NCBI RefSeq assembly: GCF_026250525.1
Contig: NZ_CP111050.1
Location: 62,001 to 126,000, forward strand
Length of the DNA stretch: 64,000 bases
DNA from: Chondrinema litorale
GTDB lineage: Bacteria > Bacteroidota > Bacteroidia > Cytophagales > Flammeovirgaceae
Direction of reading: 5' to 3'
The position numbers and the translations under genes were made by a program. Shown here piece by piece: positions 43,776 to 52,497 of the stretch. The notes below the pieces were generated by a model. That model had not been told where the DNA came from and ran no database searches. It worked only from the letters and a program-made list of their open reading frames with translations. Position 1 is the stretch's first letter. Each line of letters opens with the position of its first letter.

Positions 43776-45683
43776 TTAATTTACTTCAGGTTTAATATTA
43801 GGGTCAAGCGTAAAGTAAAAAGTAGAACCAATATTTAACTCACTTTTTGCCCAAATTTTTCCTCCATGAACTTCTACTACTTTTTTTGCTATAGCTAAAC
43901 CTACACCTGTACCTTGAAATTCACTTTCTTTATGGAGTCGCTCAAAAACTCCAAATATTTTATGAACATATTTTGGATCGAATCCAACACCATTATCTTT
44001 AATTATATAAATATAGCCGTCATTAGTTATTTCTCCGTCAACCTCTATATTTATAGGTACCTCTTTTTTTGCATATTTTATAGTATTAGAAACCAAGTTA
44101 TTTAGCAAATGCTCTATCATCAATTTATCTCCTACTGCCTTTTTAAGTGGTTGCACTATAAATTTATAATTGGTTTCTGGTAATTTTTTTGTGTAATTCC
44201 TAATAGATGCCTCAAACATATATTTCATATCCAACTTATATAGCTTTAGGTCTTTTCGACTTATCATAGAATAGGTGAGTATGTCATTAATAAGAGTACC
44301 CATTTTATTACTGTTTTTAATCACAGTATTTAAAATTCGTTTACCCTCTTCGTTTAAGTCTTTTGCATGATCTTCTAATAAGATTCCACAGAAACCAGAA
44401 ATTGCCCTTAATGGTGTTTTTAAATCGTGAGAAATTGAATAACTAAAAGAGGCCAGATTTTTATTTGAAATTTCTAACTCTTTATTTTTTTTAATTAAAT
44501 TTTCTTCTGCTGCTTTCATTGGGGTAATATCTATTATAGACCCCGCCATTTTTACCGGAGTTCCATTTACATCAAATTCAGCCTGTCCACTACCTTGAAA
44601 CCATTTATATTTTCCAGATTTAGTTCTAAGCCGGTACTCAATTATAAATGGAGCCTCATTTCTAAAATGTTTATCAAGTAATATTTCGGTAGTCTTTCTA
44701 TCATCTGGGTGAAGTATGTTAAAGAAATTTTCTAGGCTTGCCGGAATTTCATTATTAGTGTAACCTAAAAGGTTATAGAATTTTGGAGACCACCATTCAC
44801 TTTTGCTGTTTATATCTGGCCATTCCCAAATACCAGCTTGTGCACCTAATATAACTAGCTCAAATCGCTCTTTACTTACTTTTAATTCTTTTTCTGTTTG
44901 GATTTTTTTAGTAATATTTTGAATTTCTACTACCATAAATGCCGGACTACCTTCTTCATCACGAATCAGTACTACATTTAAAAATAACCATATTACTTCT
45001 CCATTTTTATGCATATATCTTTTCTGGAAACTGGTAAAGTTAAGCTTCCCTTCTTGTAGTTGATTTAGAGAGTTCTTATGCTCGTCATAATCGTCTATGT
45101 GCGTAATATCTTTAAAATCTATTTTGAGTAAATCTTCTTTTTTGTACCCCAAGATATCACAAAAAGCTTTATTCATTCTAATAAAATTGCCATAGAGGTC
45201 AACATATGCTTTCCCAATTTCAGCAAATTCAAAATCCATAAAGAGCTGCTTATCGCTTAACTCTTTGGCCTCATTAGCAAATTTTAAGTTAGCATTCAAT
45301 TTAGCGAACTCGGTAGAATCTTTAATCTTTAATGCTTCAGGAAATATTCTTATAGATAGGTAAATAGTATATAGCCCAAATAATGCAGTTAAAAATGTGA
45401 TGAAATTTGTTAGTTGTGTGGGTAGATTAAAATCAGATGTATTAAAAAAATGCAAAATGCCACACAGTGTGATAAAAATAAAACTGTAAATAAATAAATT
45501 TTTAAAAGGGATATTTTTCTTTTTTGAAGCATAGGATACCATAAGTAATGAAATTGTAAAAAAGATCACTACAATCAGGTAATTTGATGATTTGTGTAAC
45601 AAAGTATGCAACAACTCAAGTGTAAATTGAGTATCTAAAAAAAAAAAATTAAAAACCTGAGAAAAATCATTAATTGTTAGCAT
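43776..45683 (-). CDS. Histidine kinase with an ethylene-receptor-like membrane domain and two PAS domains
   Basis: The 635-residue protein has three transmembrane helices (about residues 33-51, 62-81 and 89-112). They align without gaps, from memory, to plant ETR1 helices 1-2 and then helix 3: Cys74 and His78 (LCGILH) match the copper ligands Cys65 and His69 of ETR1, and PEALKIK matches PDLLSVK. Asp25, Tyr32 and Pro36 of ETR1 are replaced by Asn34, Phe41 and Ser45. Two PAS domains follow (about 140-265 and 268-395), then HisKA with His419 (SISHDLKTPLRAI) and a GHKL ATPase (GTGVGLAIAKK). It opens a four-gene operon. Confidence 0.88.
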   Translation of the reverse strand: MLTINDFSQVFNFFFLDTQFTLELLHTLLHKSSNYLIVVIFFTISLLMVSYASKKKNIPFKNLFIYSFIFITLCGILHFFNTSDFNLPTQLTNFITFLTALFGLYTIYLSIRIFPEALKIKDSTEFAKLNANLKFANEAKELSDKQLFMDFEFAEIGKAYVDLYGNFIRMNKAFCDILGYKKEDLLKIDFKDITHIDDYDEHKNSLNQLQEGKLNFTSFQKRYMHKNGEVIWLFLNVVLIRDEEGSPAFMVVEIQNITKKIQTEKELKVSKERFELVILGAQAGIWEWPDINSKSEWWSPKFYNLLGYTNNEIPASLENFFNILHPDDRKTTEILLDKHFRNEAPFIIEYRLRTKSGKYKWFQGSGQAEFDVNGTPVKMAGSIIDITPMKAAEENLIKKNKELEISNKNLASFSYSISHDLKTPLRAISGFCGILLEDHAKDLNEEGKRILNTVIKNSNKMGTLINDILTYSMISRKDLKLYKLDMKYMFEASIRNYTKKLPETNYKFIVQPLKKAVGDKLMIEHLLNNLVSNTIKYAKKEVPINIEVDGEITNDGYIYIIKDNGVGFDPKYVHKIFGVFERLHKESEFQGTGVGLAIAKKVVEVHGGKIWAKSELNIGSTFYFTLDPNIKPEVN

Positions 45684-46011
45684 TTTATCGAAAAGTACTT
45701 AGAAATTCCAATTTCATAAAACAACCAATATATAAGTATTGAATAATGACGTATTTTTATTCAAATTTTATTACTTTGTGTGCAAGTTATATGTAATATA
45801 ACAAAGAATAATGTAATTTTTTAATTAAAATAACTTATTTTTATAACAGTTATTTATGGTTTTATACAAATTTAATAGATTGTGTTGGTAAAAAATATAC
45901 TTTGTAAAATATGTAAGTTTTAGGATATATATCGTTACGTATGTATCGTTATTTTTTTTACATTTAGAATGTTATTGAATACCGACTATTTTTTAATCTA
46001 CATATGAAATT
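45684..46011. promoter_or_regulatory. Divergent promoter region between two signalling operons
   Basis: These 328 AT-rich bases separate two divergent operons and must hold both promoters. The octamer TATCGTTA occurs twice in direct orientation (45930-45937 and 45944-45951), about 60-80 bases before the plus-strand kinase gene, and could be an operator. A TACTTTG element (45897-45903) resembles the Bacteroidota -7 box with one base missing. Confidence 0.4.
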
Positions 46012-47187
46012 ATGTCTCAAAGCCTTGTTTTTTTTGACTATGTATTTAATAAAAGTCCTTTAATACAGTGCATTGTGAATAATGAGGGGAAAATACTAGA
46101 GGTGAACGATTCATTTTGTGATTTTTTTGAATTTTCACAAGATAAAATTGCACAATATTTAAATGATGTCTTATATGATGAGTCGCTCCAAGCACTTGTT
46201 GCTTCCCCATATTTATATGGTGAATCTCAAAATATTTATATTACATACCCAAGAGAGAAGTATAAAACATTTGAGATTAAAAAAACTTGGCTTAATAGAA
46301 ATACAGCACTATTTGTATTTATAGAAAGAGAAATTGCCGAATCTGTATTTAATGATATAAAAAGAAACTATGAGGATTTAGCCATGAAAGAAGAAGAGTT
46401 ACAACATATGGTTGAAACACTTACAATTCGCAATCATGAACTTGATAAGATAAGTAATGAGCTTAAAACTAGAAATTTTGAACTAGATAACTTTGTTTAC
46501 AAAGCCTCACATGATATGCGCTCTCCTCTTATGACTACCTTAGGTTTAATACAGTTGGCAGACATGAGCAAAGATGAATCTCTTGCAAGAAGCTATCTGC
46601 CATTAATTAAAGAGAGGATACAGTCTTTAGATAAATTGGTAAATACAATTCTAGATTTAGCTAATAATCAAAGAAAGGCATTACAAATCCAAGCTATATC
46701 ATTAGATAATATAATTAACTATTGTATCCAGAATCAAAGCCATGCCATTTATTTTAAAGACATAGTTTTTGATGTTCAAATAGAACCTTGTCTCGATTTA
46801 AATTCTGATGAGGAAAAACTTAAAATCATATTAAATAATCTAATTGGGAATGCAATAAAATACCAGCGAAAAGCAGTAAACAAAAAAATGGTAACAATAA
46901 CTGCCAGTAAAGCCGGAAGCAACAAAATCTTTATTAGTATTGAAGATAATGGAATAGGAGTAATACACACTGATCTTGAGAAAGTTTTTGATATGTTTTA
47001 TCGCGGAAATGATATATGCAAAGGTTCAGGCTTAGGCTTGTATATTGTAAAGCAGGCCGTAGAGAAAATTAATGGAGAAATTCAATTGGAAAGTGTGTAT
47101 GGCGAAGGCACAAAGGTGACAGTTATTTTACCTGACATCGCAGTGAGAAAAAAAGTTTTAACGCAACAAATAGATGAAAGAAAATAA
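46012..47187 (+). CDS. PAS-domain histidine kinase
   Basis: The 391-residue cytoplasmic protein has an N-terminal PAS domain (residues 1-105: PLIQCIVNNEGKILEVNDSF), a coiled coil (about 118-155) and a kinase core with His167 (KASHDMRSPLM) and a GHKL ATPase (LNNLIGNAIKYQ, IEDNGIGV, GSGLGLYIVK). Its end overlaps the start of the CheB-CheR fusion gene by 14 bases in another frame, so translation is likely coupled. It is transcribed divergently from the ETR1-like kinase operon. Confidence 0.92.
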   Translation: MSQSLVFFDYVFNKSPLIQCIVNNEGKILEVNDSFCDFFEFSQDKIAQYLNDVLYDESLQALVASPYLYGESQNIYITYPREKYKTFEIKKTWLNRNTALFVFIEREIAESVFNDIKRNYEDLAMKEEELQHMVETLTIRNHELDKISNELKTRNFELDNFVYKASHDMRSPLMTTLGLIQLADMSKDESLARSYLPLIKERIQSLDKLVNTILDLANNQRKALQIQAISLDNIINYCIQNQSHAIYFKDIVFDVQIEPCLDLNSDEEKLKIILNNLIGNAIKYQRKAVNKKMVTITASKAGSNKIFISIEDNGIGVIHTDLEKVFDMFYRGNDICKGSGLGLYIVKQAVEKINGEIQLESVYGEGTKVTVILPDIAVRKKVLTQQIDERK

Positions 47188-50100
47188 GGCAGCAAAAGAA
47201 ACAAACTTAAAAGACAATAAAGATAATTTTCCGATAGTAGGTATTGGTGCATCTGCAGGTGGTTTAGAAGCTCTTAAAGAGTTCTTTGCAAATATGCCTG
47301 AAAGCAGCGGAATAGCTTTTGTAATTATTCAGCACCTATCTCCTGATTTTAAAAGCATGATGCCTGAGTTGCTGGGTAAACACACAAACATGAAAATTAC
47401 AACGGCACAGAATGGTCAGGTAATTCAACCCAATAAAATCTATTTGATACCAGTAAAGAAAAATATTATTATAAAAGATAGGAAGCTGTTTCTAATGGAG
47501 AAAGAAAACTCTGTTGGTCCAAATCTTCCTATTGATCTGTTTTTTAATTCATTAGGTAATGTGCTGGAAGAAAAATCTGTAGGAATTATTCTATCTGGTA
47601 CGGGCACAGATGGCTCAAGGGGTATTAAGATGATTAAGGAAGCAGGAGGGATGATTATGGTGCAAGATCCAGATACATCTAAGTTTGATGGCATGCCAAA
47701 TGCGGCAATCTCAACCGGAATGGTAGATTTAATTTTACCACCAAGAGATATGGGCGAAAAATTGGTTGCCTATTTTTCTGGTAAAACAGATGTACTTAAA
47801 GAGTTTGAAAACTTACAGCCTTCTAAAGGCTCAAACAGTTATCTAGACTTAATTCTTTTTAAAGTAAAAAAAGTATCGGGAATAGATTTTTCGGCATATA
47901 AGAAGCCAACAATTCTTAGAAGGATTGAGAAGAATATGAAAATTCTTCATTTTTCTTCCTTAATAGAACTCGATCATTATCTTATTGAAAATCCTGACGA
48001 GGTAAAAAAACTATATAAGGAGTTCTTAATAGGTGTAACTTCATTTTTTAGAGACCCAGAGGCTTTTGAGTCATTAAAGAGTAAAGTATTTCCGGAGATT
48101 GTAAAGAATAAAACCACTAACGAGCCAATTCGGATTTGGTCTGCGGGTTGTTCTACAGGTGAAGAAACTTATTCACTGGCATTTATAATGCTCGATTTCT
48201 TTGAAACACATGCTTTATATGGCAATATAAGGTTTAAAATATTTGCTTCAGATATAGATCGCGATGCATTAGAAAGAGCAAGTACAGGTATTTATAATAG
48301 CCATCAGTTAGCTAATTTGCCAACAAGGTATATTTCTAAGTATTTTAATAAGCTCGGAGAGAATCAATTTCAAGTAAAAGATTTTGTGCGAAAAAACATT
48401 GTTTTTGCCAAGCATAATATCATAAAAGATCCTCCATTTATTCGCTTAGATTTAGTGGTTTGTCGTAACCTACTAATTTACATAGAGCCACACATCCAGA
48501 AGAAAACACTTTTAAACTTTCAGTTTGCATTAAATCCAGGAGGTTATTTGTTTCTTGGATCAAGTGAAAGCACTAGTGATGTAAGCCAAGAGTTTGAAGT
48601 TGTAGACAAAAAATGGAAGATTTATACTTCCAGGTCAAATCGCAAGCCATTAGAAAGATACAATCAGGTTTACGATGAAATCTCTTCGCGTATACAAGCG
48701 GTAGATAATTCGGTAACTAATCCTGGTGTATATCAAAAAGGGTTTAAAAAGAATATTTTTGAAGAAATACTGGTACAGCAATTTAGTCCTAATTGTGTAT
48801 TTGTAGACAAGGATTATAACATCCAGTACATTCACGGTAAATTGAATACGTATTTGAGTGTTCCTCAAAAAGAACCGATTTACAATATTCTTAAAATGAC
48901 TTCAGAAGAAGTATCTCTAACCATCAGAAATGGTATTAGACGAGCTTTAAATGAAGACAAAAGAATATCTTACAAAAAAATACCATTCAATTTTGATGAT
49001 AAAGACATTACACTTCAGCTGCATTTTCAGGCATATGATGTAGGCAAGCACGAAAAGTACATTCTTATAGTGTTTGAAGAAGGAGTAATAGGTAATGTAA
49101 AAGGCCTCGAGCTAGAATATACTAATGATATTGAAGACAAGCGCGTTCAGGATCTAGAAAATGAACTGGATACAACTCGTCAAGAATTACAATCTGCACT
49201 AGAAGAGTTAGAAACTAGTAATGAAGAGTTGCAAGCTGCAAACGAAGAATTACTCGCATCTAACGAAGAGTTGCAAAGTACCAATGAGGAGTTACAGTCT
49301 GTAAACGAAGAGTTAATTACAGTAAACTCAGAATTACAATACAAAATTAAAGCAGTAGAAGAAGCCAATAATGATGTAAACAACTTGTTATCAAGTACAG
49401 AAATAGGTACAATTCTTCTTGATAAAGATGCATGTTTACGCAAGTTTAATATGGCTGCTTCACATCATTTCAATTTGGTTGAATCTGATACCGGTAGACC
49501 TATATACCATTTCCATAGAAATTTCAGATTCGATGATTTCCAAACTGCAGTAAATGATGTAATTGATGGAGGTAAGAAAGTTGAAAAAGAAATCTTTAAT
49601 AATGGCGAATATTATCTTTTGAGAATTTTGCCTTACAAAATAAGTGATAATGAGATTGATGGTGTAGTGCTTACATTTATCGAGATTACAGAGCTAAAAG
49701 CAGCTCAAAAATTACTCGAAAATAGCAATGCACAATTAATAAGAAGTAATGAGTATCTGGATAGCTTTGTTTATACAGCAGCACACGACCTTAGAGCACC
49801 ATTGGTAAATGCCAAAAACTTATTGAATTTATTCAATATGGTAAATGGTGAAAAACAGAAAGAAGTACAGCAAAATCTCATCGATTCAGTAAATACACTA
49901 GAAAATACATTGAACGGACTTATTGAGATTATTGATACTCAGAAAAACGACGATATAAAAGCAGATACGGTTAAGTTCGAAGACATTTACAAAGAGGTAG
50001 AAATCAAACTAAAGAGCCAAATTACTGAAAGTAATGCAGATATAAACATCAGTTTTAATAAAGCAAAAGAGATAGTTTATAACAGGCCTTATTTGATGAG

Positions 50101-50413
50101 CATTATGCAAAACCTAATTAGTAATGCGATTAAATATCGTTCTTACGACCGCAAAACGGTTGTTCATATCTCAACAAAAAAAGATGGCGATTATATATGT
50201 CTGGTAGTAAAAGACAATGGAATCGGAATGGATATGAAAGTAGTTGGAGACAAATTGTTTAAACCATTTAAACGATTTCATGAAGAGAGAGAAGGTAAAG
50301 GAATAGGTCTAAATATCATTAAAAATATGATCGAAAAGAATAGTGGTAAAATTAAAGTTGAGAGTTATCCCGGACTGGGAACAGAGTTTTTTGTATATCT
50401 CAAACCATACTAA
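47174..50413 (+). CDS. CheB-CheR-PAS-histidine kinase fusion protein
   Basis: The 1079-residue protein begins with a CheB methylesterase domain (catalytic Ser27 in GIGASAGG, His54 in IIQHLSP, Asp146 in SGTGTDGSRG). A CheR methyltransferase follows (about 215-480: GVTSFFRDPEAF, IWSAGCSTGEETYSLA). A long Glu/Asn-rich coiled coil (about 658-725, repeated SNEELQ/TNEELQ units) leads to a PAS domain (about 735-850) and a kinase with His871 (YTAAHDLRAPLV) and ATPase (LISNAIKY, VKDNGIGMD, GKGIGLNI). No chemoreceptor, CheA or CheW gene is near, so it probably links protein methylation to two-component signalling outside classical chemotaxis. Confidence 0.94.
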   Translation: MKENKAAKETNLKDNKDNFPIVGIGASAGGLEALKEFFANMPESSGIAFVIIQHLSPDFKSMMPELLGKHTNMKITTAQNGQVIQPNKIYLIPVKKNIIIKDRKLFLMEKENSVGPNLPIDLFFNSLGNVLEEKSVGIILSGTGTDGSRGIKMIKEAGGMIMVQDPDTSKFDGMPNAAISTGMVDLILPPRDMGEKLVAYFSGKTDVLKEFENLQPSKGSNSYLDLILFKVKKVSGIDFSAYKKPTILRRIEKNMKILHFSSLIELDHYLIENPDEVKKLYKEFLIGVTSFFRDPEAFESLKSKVFPEIVKNKTTNEPIRIWSAGCSTGEETYSLAFIMLDFFETHALYGNIRFKIFASDIDRDALERASTGIYNSHQLANLPTRYISKYFNKLGENQFQVKDFVRKNIVFAKHNIIKDPPFIRLDLVVCRNLLIYIEPHIQKKTLLNFQFALNPGGYLFLGSSESTSDVSQEFEVVDKKWKIYTSRSNRKPLERYNQVYDEISSRIQAVDNSVTNPGVYQKGFKKNIFEEILVQQFSPNCVFVDKDYNIQYIHGKLNTYLSVPQKEPIYNILKMTSEEVSLTIRNGIRRALNEDKRISYKKIPFNFDDKDITLQLHFQAYDVGKHEKYILIVFEEGVIGNVKGLELEYTNDIEDKRVQDLENELDTTRQELQSALEELETSNEELQAANEELLASNEELQSTNEELQSVNEELITVNSELQYKIKAVEEANNDVNNLLSSTEIGTILLDKDACLRKFNMAASHHFNLVESDTGRPIYHFHRNFRFDDFQTAVNDVIDGGKKVEKEIFNNGEYYLLRILPYKISDNEIDGVVLTFIEITELKAAQKLLENSNAQLIRSNEYLDSFVYTAAHDLRAPLVNAKNLLNLFNMVNGEKQKEVQQNLIDSVNTLENTLNGLIEIIDTQKNDDIKADTVKFEDIYKEVEIKLKSQITESNADINISFNKAKEIVYNRPYLMSIMQNLISNAIKYRSYDRKTVVHISTKKDGDYICLVVKDNGIGMDMKVVGDKLFKPFKRFHEEREGKGIGLNIIKNMIEKNSGKIKVESYPGLGTEFFVYLKPY

Positions 50414-50493
50414 ATGTATTAACTATCAAATGATTAACAATAAATAAGCTTCGTTTTTTTAATTTTTTTAACTTTTAAATTAATTATTTTTCT

Positions 50494-50919
50494 ATGGAAA
50501 AGATAATGGAAGCTAAAAAGCTTAAAAACATTCTACTTGTTGACGACGATGAGATTTACAACCACATCTTTACGCTTTCAGTAGATGCGATTGACCCTGA
50601 TATCAGGTTGCATATCGAAAAAGGTACAGACAAGGCAATTAATTACCTTGCGAGTTTAAAGTCACATGATCAGGGTTTTCCAGATCTAATTCTTGTAGAC
50701 ATTAATATGCCTTTAAAAGATGGCTATGAGTTCATGAAATTATTTGAACAACATTTTTCATCTTTGTATCAAGACACATTAATCTACATGATGACCTCTT
50801 CCATAATTATGGATGATAAACTGAAAGCGACTCAGTTTACTTCTATAAATGGATTTAAAGTTAAAGGAGATGTTGTAGCAACATTAAAGGAAATTATCGA
50901 AGAAGGATTTAATGTCTAA
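50494..50919 (+). CDS. Single-domain response regulator
   Basis: The 141-residue receiver has the acidic pocket LLVDDDEI, the phosphorylation site LILVDINMPLKDGYEF, and MMTSS. The conserved Lys is in GFKVKGD, without the usual following Pro. No output domain is present. It lies 80 bases downstream of the CheB-CheR-kinase gene and is probably the regulator of that kinase or of the small kinase before it. Confidence 0.9.
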   Translation: MEKIMEAKKLKNILLVDDDEIYNHIFTLSVDAIDPDIRLHIEKGTDKAINYLASLKSHDQGFPDLILVDINMPLKDGYEFMKLFEQHFSSLYQDTLIYMMTSSIIMDDKLKATQFTSINGFKVKGDVVATLKEIIEEGFNV

Positions 50920-51074
50920 CTATTACTATCTTCTTATTTCAGGCTGTTTTTAAAAAAGAAGATTTAATCAACATCAATTACAATCAATTCTAACTTGAAA
51001 CTATAGTATAATGAGATTGAATATGCTCATTATTAATTTTATATTTTAGTGCTTATCGCAAAACTTTACACAAA

Positions 51075-51110
51075 CCACTTAAAAGTTGTAAACTTTTAAT
51101 TTTTAAGTGG
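51075..51110. other. Nested hairpin in the gap between the regulator and YdeI-like genes
   Basis: In the 333-base gap 50920-51252, an outer stem (CCACTTAAAA at 51075-51084 with 51101-51110) overlaps a smaller alternative stem (AAAAGTT at 51081-51087 with 51091-51097). The two cannot form fully together. No T-tract follows. It could be a processed 3' end or a small regulatory structure. The rest of the gap shows no gene. Confidence 0.4.
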
Positions 51111-51150
51111 TAAAATGCTATCAACTCATTTATAGAAACTATTGAAATTT

Positions 51151-51192
51151 AACCTGTAGAATGATTAAACTTCTACAGGTTGTTTTTGATTT
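51151..51192 (+). terminator. Rho-independent terminator-like hairpin
   Basis: An 11-base perfect stem (AACCTGTAGAA at 51151-51161 with 51171-51181) with a 9-base loop and T-rich tail. It could end the signalling operon transcript or act as a leader structure before the YdeI-like gene, which starts 72 bases after the stem. Confidence 0.65.
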
Positions 51193-51252
51193 TTTTTAAA
51201 TAAATCGGAAATTAAGGGTGATTTTAAAATTGCATCACTTGGATGTATAATA

Positions 51253-51744
51253 ATGGATCAGTTAATTACCGATAATGATTACGTTTTGCAAAAATTTCCA
51301 GGCAAAGGTGGCTGGACTTATGCTGCTATTCCGGAAATTAAGCAAGATAAAAAAGCTCCATTTGGTTGGGTAAAAGTAAAAGGTTTTGTAGATGGTTTCG
51401 AATTAAAAAACTACAAACTCATGCCTATGGGTAATAGCTCACTTTTTTTACCTGTAAAAGCAGAAATAAGAAAGAAGATAAAAAAAGAAGCAGGTGATAC
51501 TGTAAGAGTTAGACTATTTCTAGATAATACTCAAGTGAAAATACCAGAAGAGATTTTAATTTGTCTCGAAAATGAGTCTTATAAGGTTAGAGACAGTTTT
51601 TTAAAATTAAAGGAGAGTGAGCAAAAACTATGGATATATTGGATTTATGAAGCTAAAAAAGATGAAACGAAGGTTTCCAGAATAGTTTGCCTTTTAAAAA
51701 CTATAGCTGAAAATCAATCTTTCTTTAATAAAATTATTACTTAG
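51253..51744 (+). CDS. DUF1905/YdeI-like protein
   Basis: The 163-residue protein matches the DUF1905 plus YdeI/OmpD-associated layout. Residues 1-95 are the beta-rich DUF1905 part (GKGGWTYAAIPEI, GWVKVKGFVDG, LFLPVKAEIRKKIKKEAGD, VRVRLFLD). The C-terminal segment (VRDSFLKLKESEQKLWIYWI) corresponds to the helical YdeI motif, though shortened. The function is not established; YdeI relatives have been linked to resistance to antimicrobial peptides. It stands alone and its stop is one base away from the stop of the convergent macro-domain gene. Confidence 0.78.
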   Translation: MDQLITDNDYVLQKFPGKGGWTYAAIPEIKQDKKAPFGWVKVKGFVDGFELKNYKLMPMGNSSLFLPVKAEIRKKIKKEAGDTVRVRLFLDNTQVKIPEEILICLENESYKVRDSFLKLKESEQKLWIYWIYEAKKDETKVSRIVCLLKTIAENQSFFNKIIT

Positions 51745-51745
51745 C

Positions 51746-52411
51746 TTATTGAGCTTTTAATGCATATGGAGCCATAGCTGGGTGAGCAACATCTAACCAA
51801 CCACCAAACATTATGTTTTTGAAGACAGTAAACATTTGATTTGCAGATTCTTGATAAGGCATTCTACCAACGCCTGTACACAAACTTGGAATTACAATTG
51901 ACTCAATTTTACCAGCTTGCTTTTTATTTATCCGTATTAACTCAACCATAATTGCGCGCATTGCCAGATAAGCATTGAGTGAGTTTGTCACCTTTTCCGG
52001 AATCCTCATGGTAGGAGCCACCATTAAATTTGGAAACTGTAAGCTTTGCATTTCTAAAGTAATTGTCATGCCAACTGGTAGTTCTCCCAAATACTCTTCC
52101 CTTATTTTATTTTGAACTTTCGATTGGGCTTTCATTCCATAAAAATCATCAATGGCTTTATCTAATCCACCACTCATATCACCAAAACTATTGGCTGGGC
52201 TCACCACAGCATCTGCCCATAAATGAAAAATGTTTCCATGAATTACTTCAACTCCATCTATATTAATAAATGTATTTGCCAGTATATTAGCGATCTCAAG
52301 GTTGTTTTCGCATAGGGTAATTTTAAAGTCTTTGCTTTGTAATCTTTTGCCAAACGATTTTAATGTTTTAGTTCTCATTTTACTTATTGAACCTACCAGT
52401 TTAGAAATCAT
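51746..52411 (-). CDS. Macro domain protein
   Basis: Residues 30-205 form a macro domain: VEVIHGNIFHLWADAVVSPANSFGDMSGGLDKAI (read in pieces) has the Asn and Gly-Gly of the ligand loop, and SIVIPSLCTGVGRMP the second phosphate loop. Macro domains bind or hydrolyse ADP-ribose derivatives such as mono-ADP-ribosyl protein, RNA ends or O-acetyl-ADP-ribose. A basic N-terminal extension of about 28 residues is present. It resembles the subgroup found next to phage genes, but no phage gene is seen here. Confidence 0.87.
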   Translation of the reverse strand: MISKLVGSISKMRTKTLKSFGKRLQSKDFKITLCENNLEIANILANTFINIDGVEVIHGNIFHLWADAVVSPANSFGDMSGGLDKAIDDFYGMKAQSKVQNKIREEYLGELPVGMTITLEMQSLQFPNLMVAPTMRIPEKVTNSLNAYLAMRAIMVELIRINKKQAGKIESIVIPSLCTGVGRMPYQESANQMFTVFKNIMFGGWLDVAHPAMAPYALKAQ

Positions 52412-52440
52412 AAAAAAGTCTAATTATCTTTTGGCTAATG

Positions 52441-52477
52441 ATAAAAAAAATCCCGACTAAGTTGAAAGCCGGGATTT
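52441..52477 (-). terminator. Rho-independent terminator of the aldo/keto reductase gene
   Basis: An 8-base stem (AAATCCCG at 52448-52455 with 52470-52477) with a T-tract on the minus strand. It lies between the aldo/keto reductase and macro-domain genes, both on the minus strand. Confidence 0.8.
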
Positions 52478-52497
52478 ATAAAAAAAGTTAAATCTTT

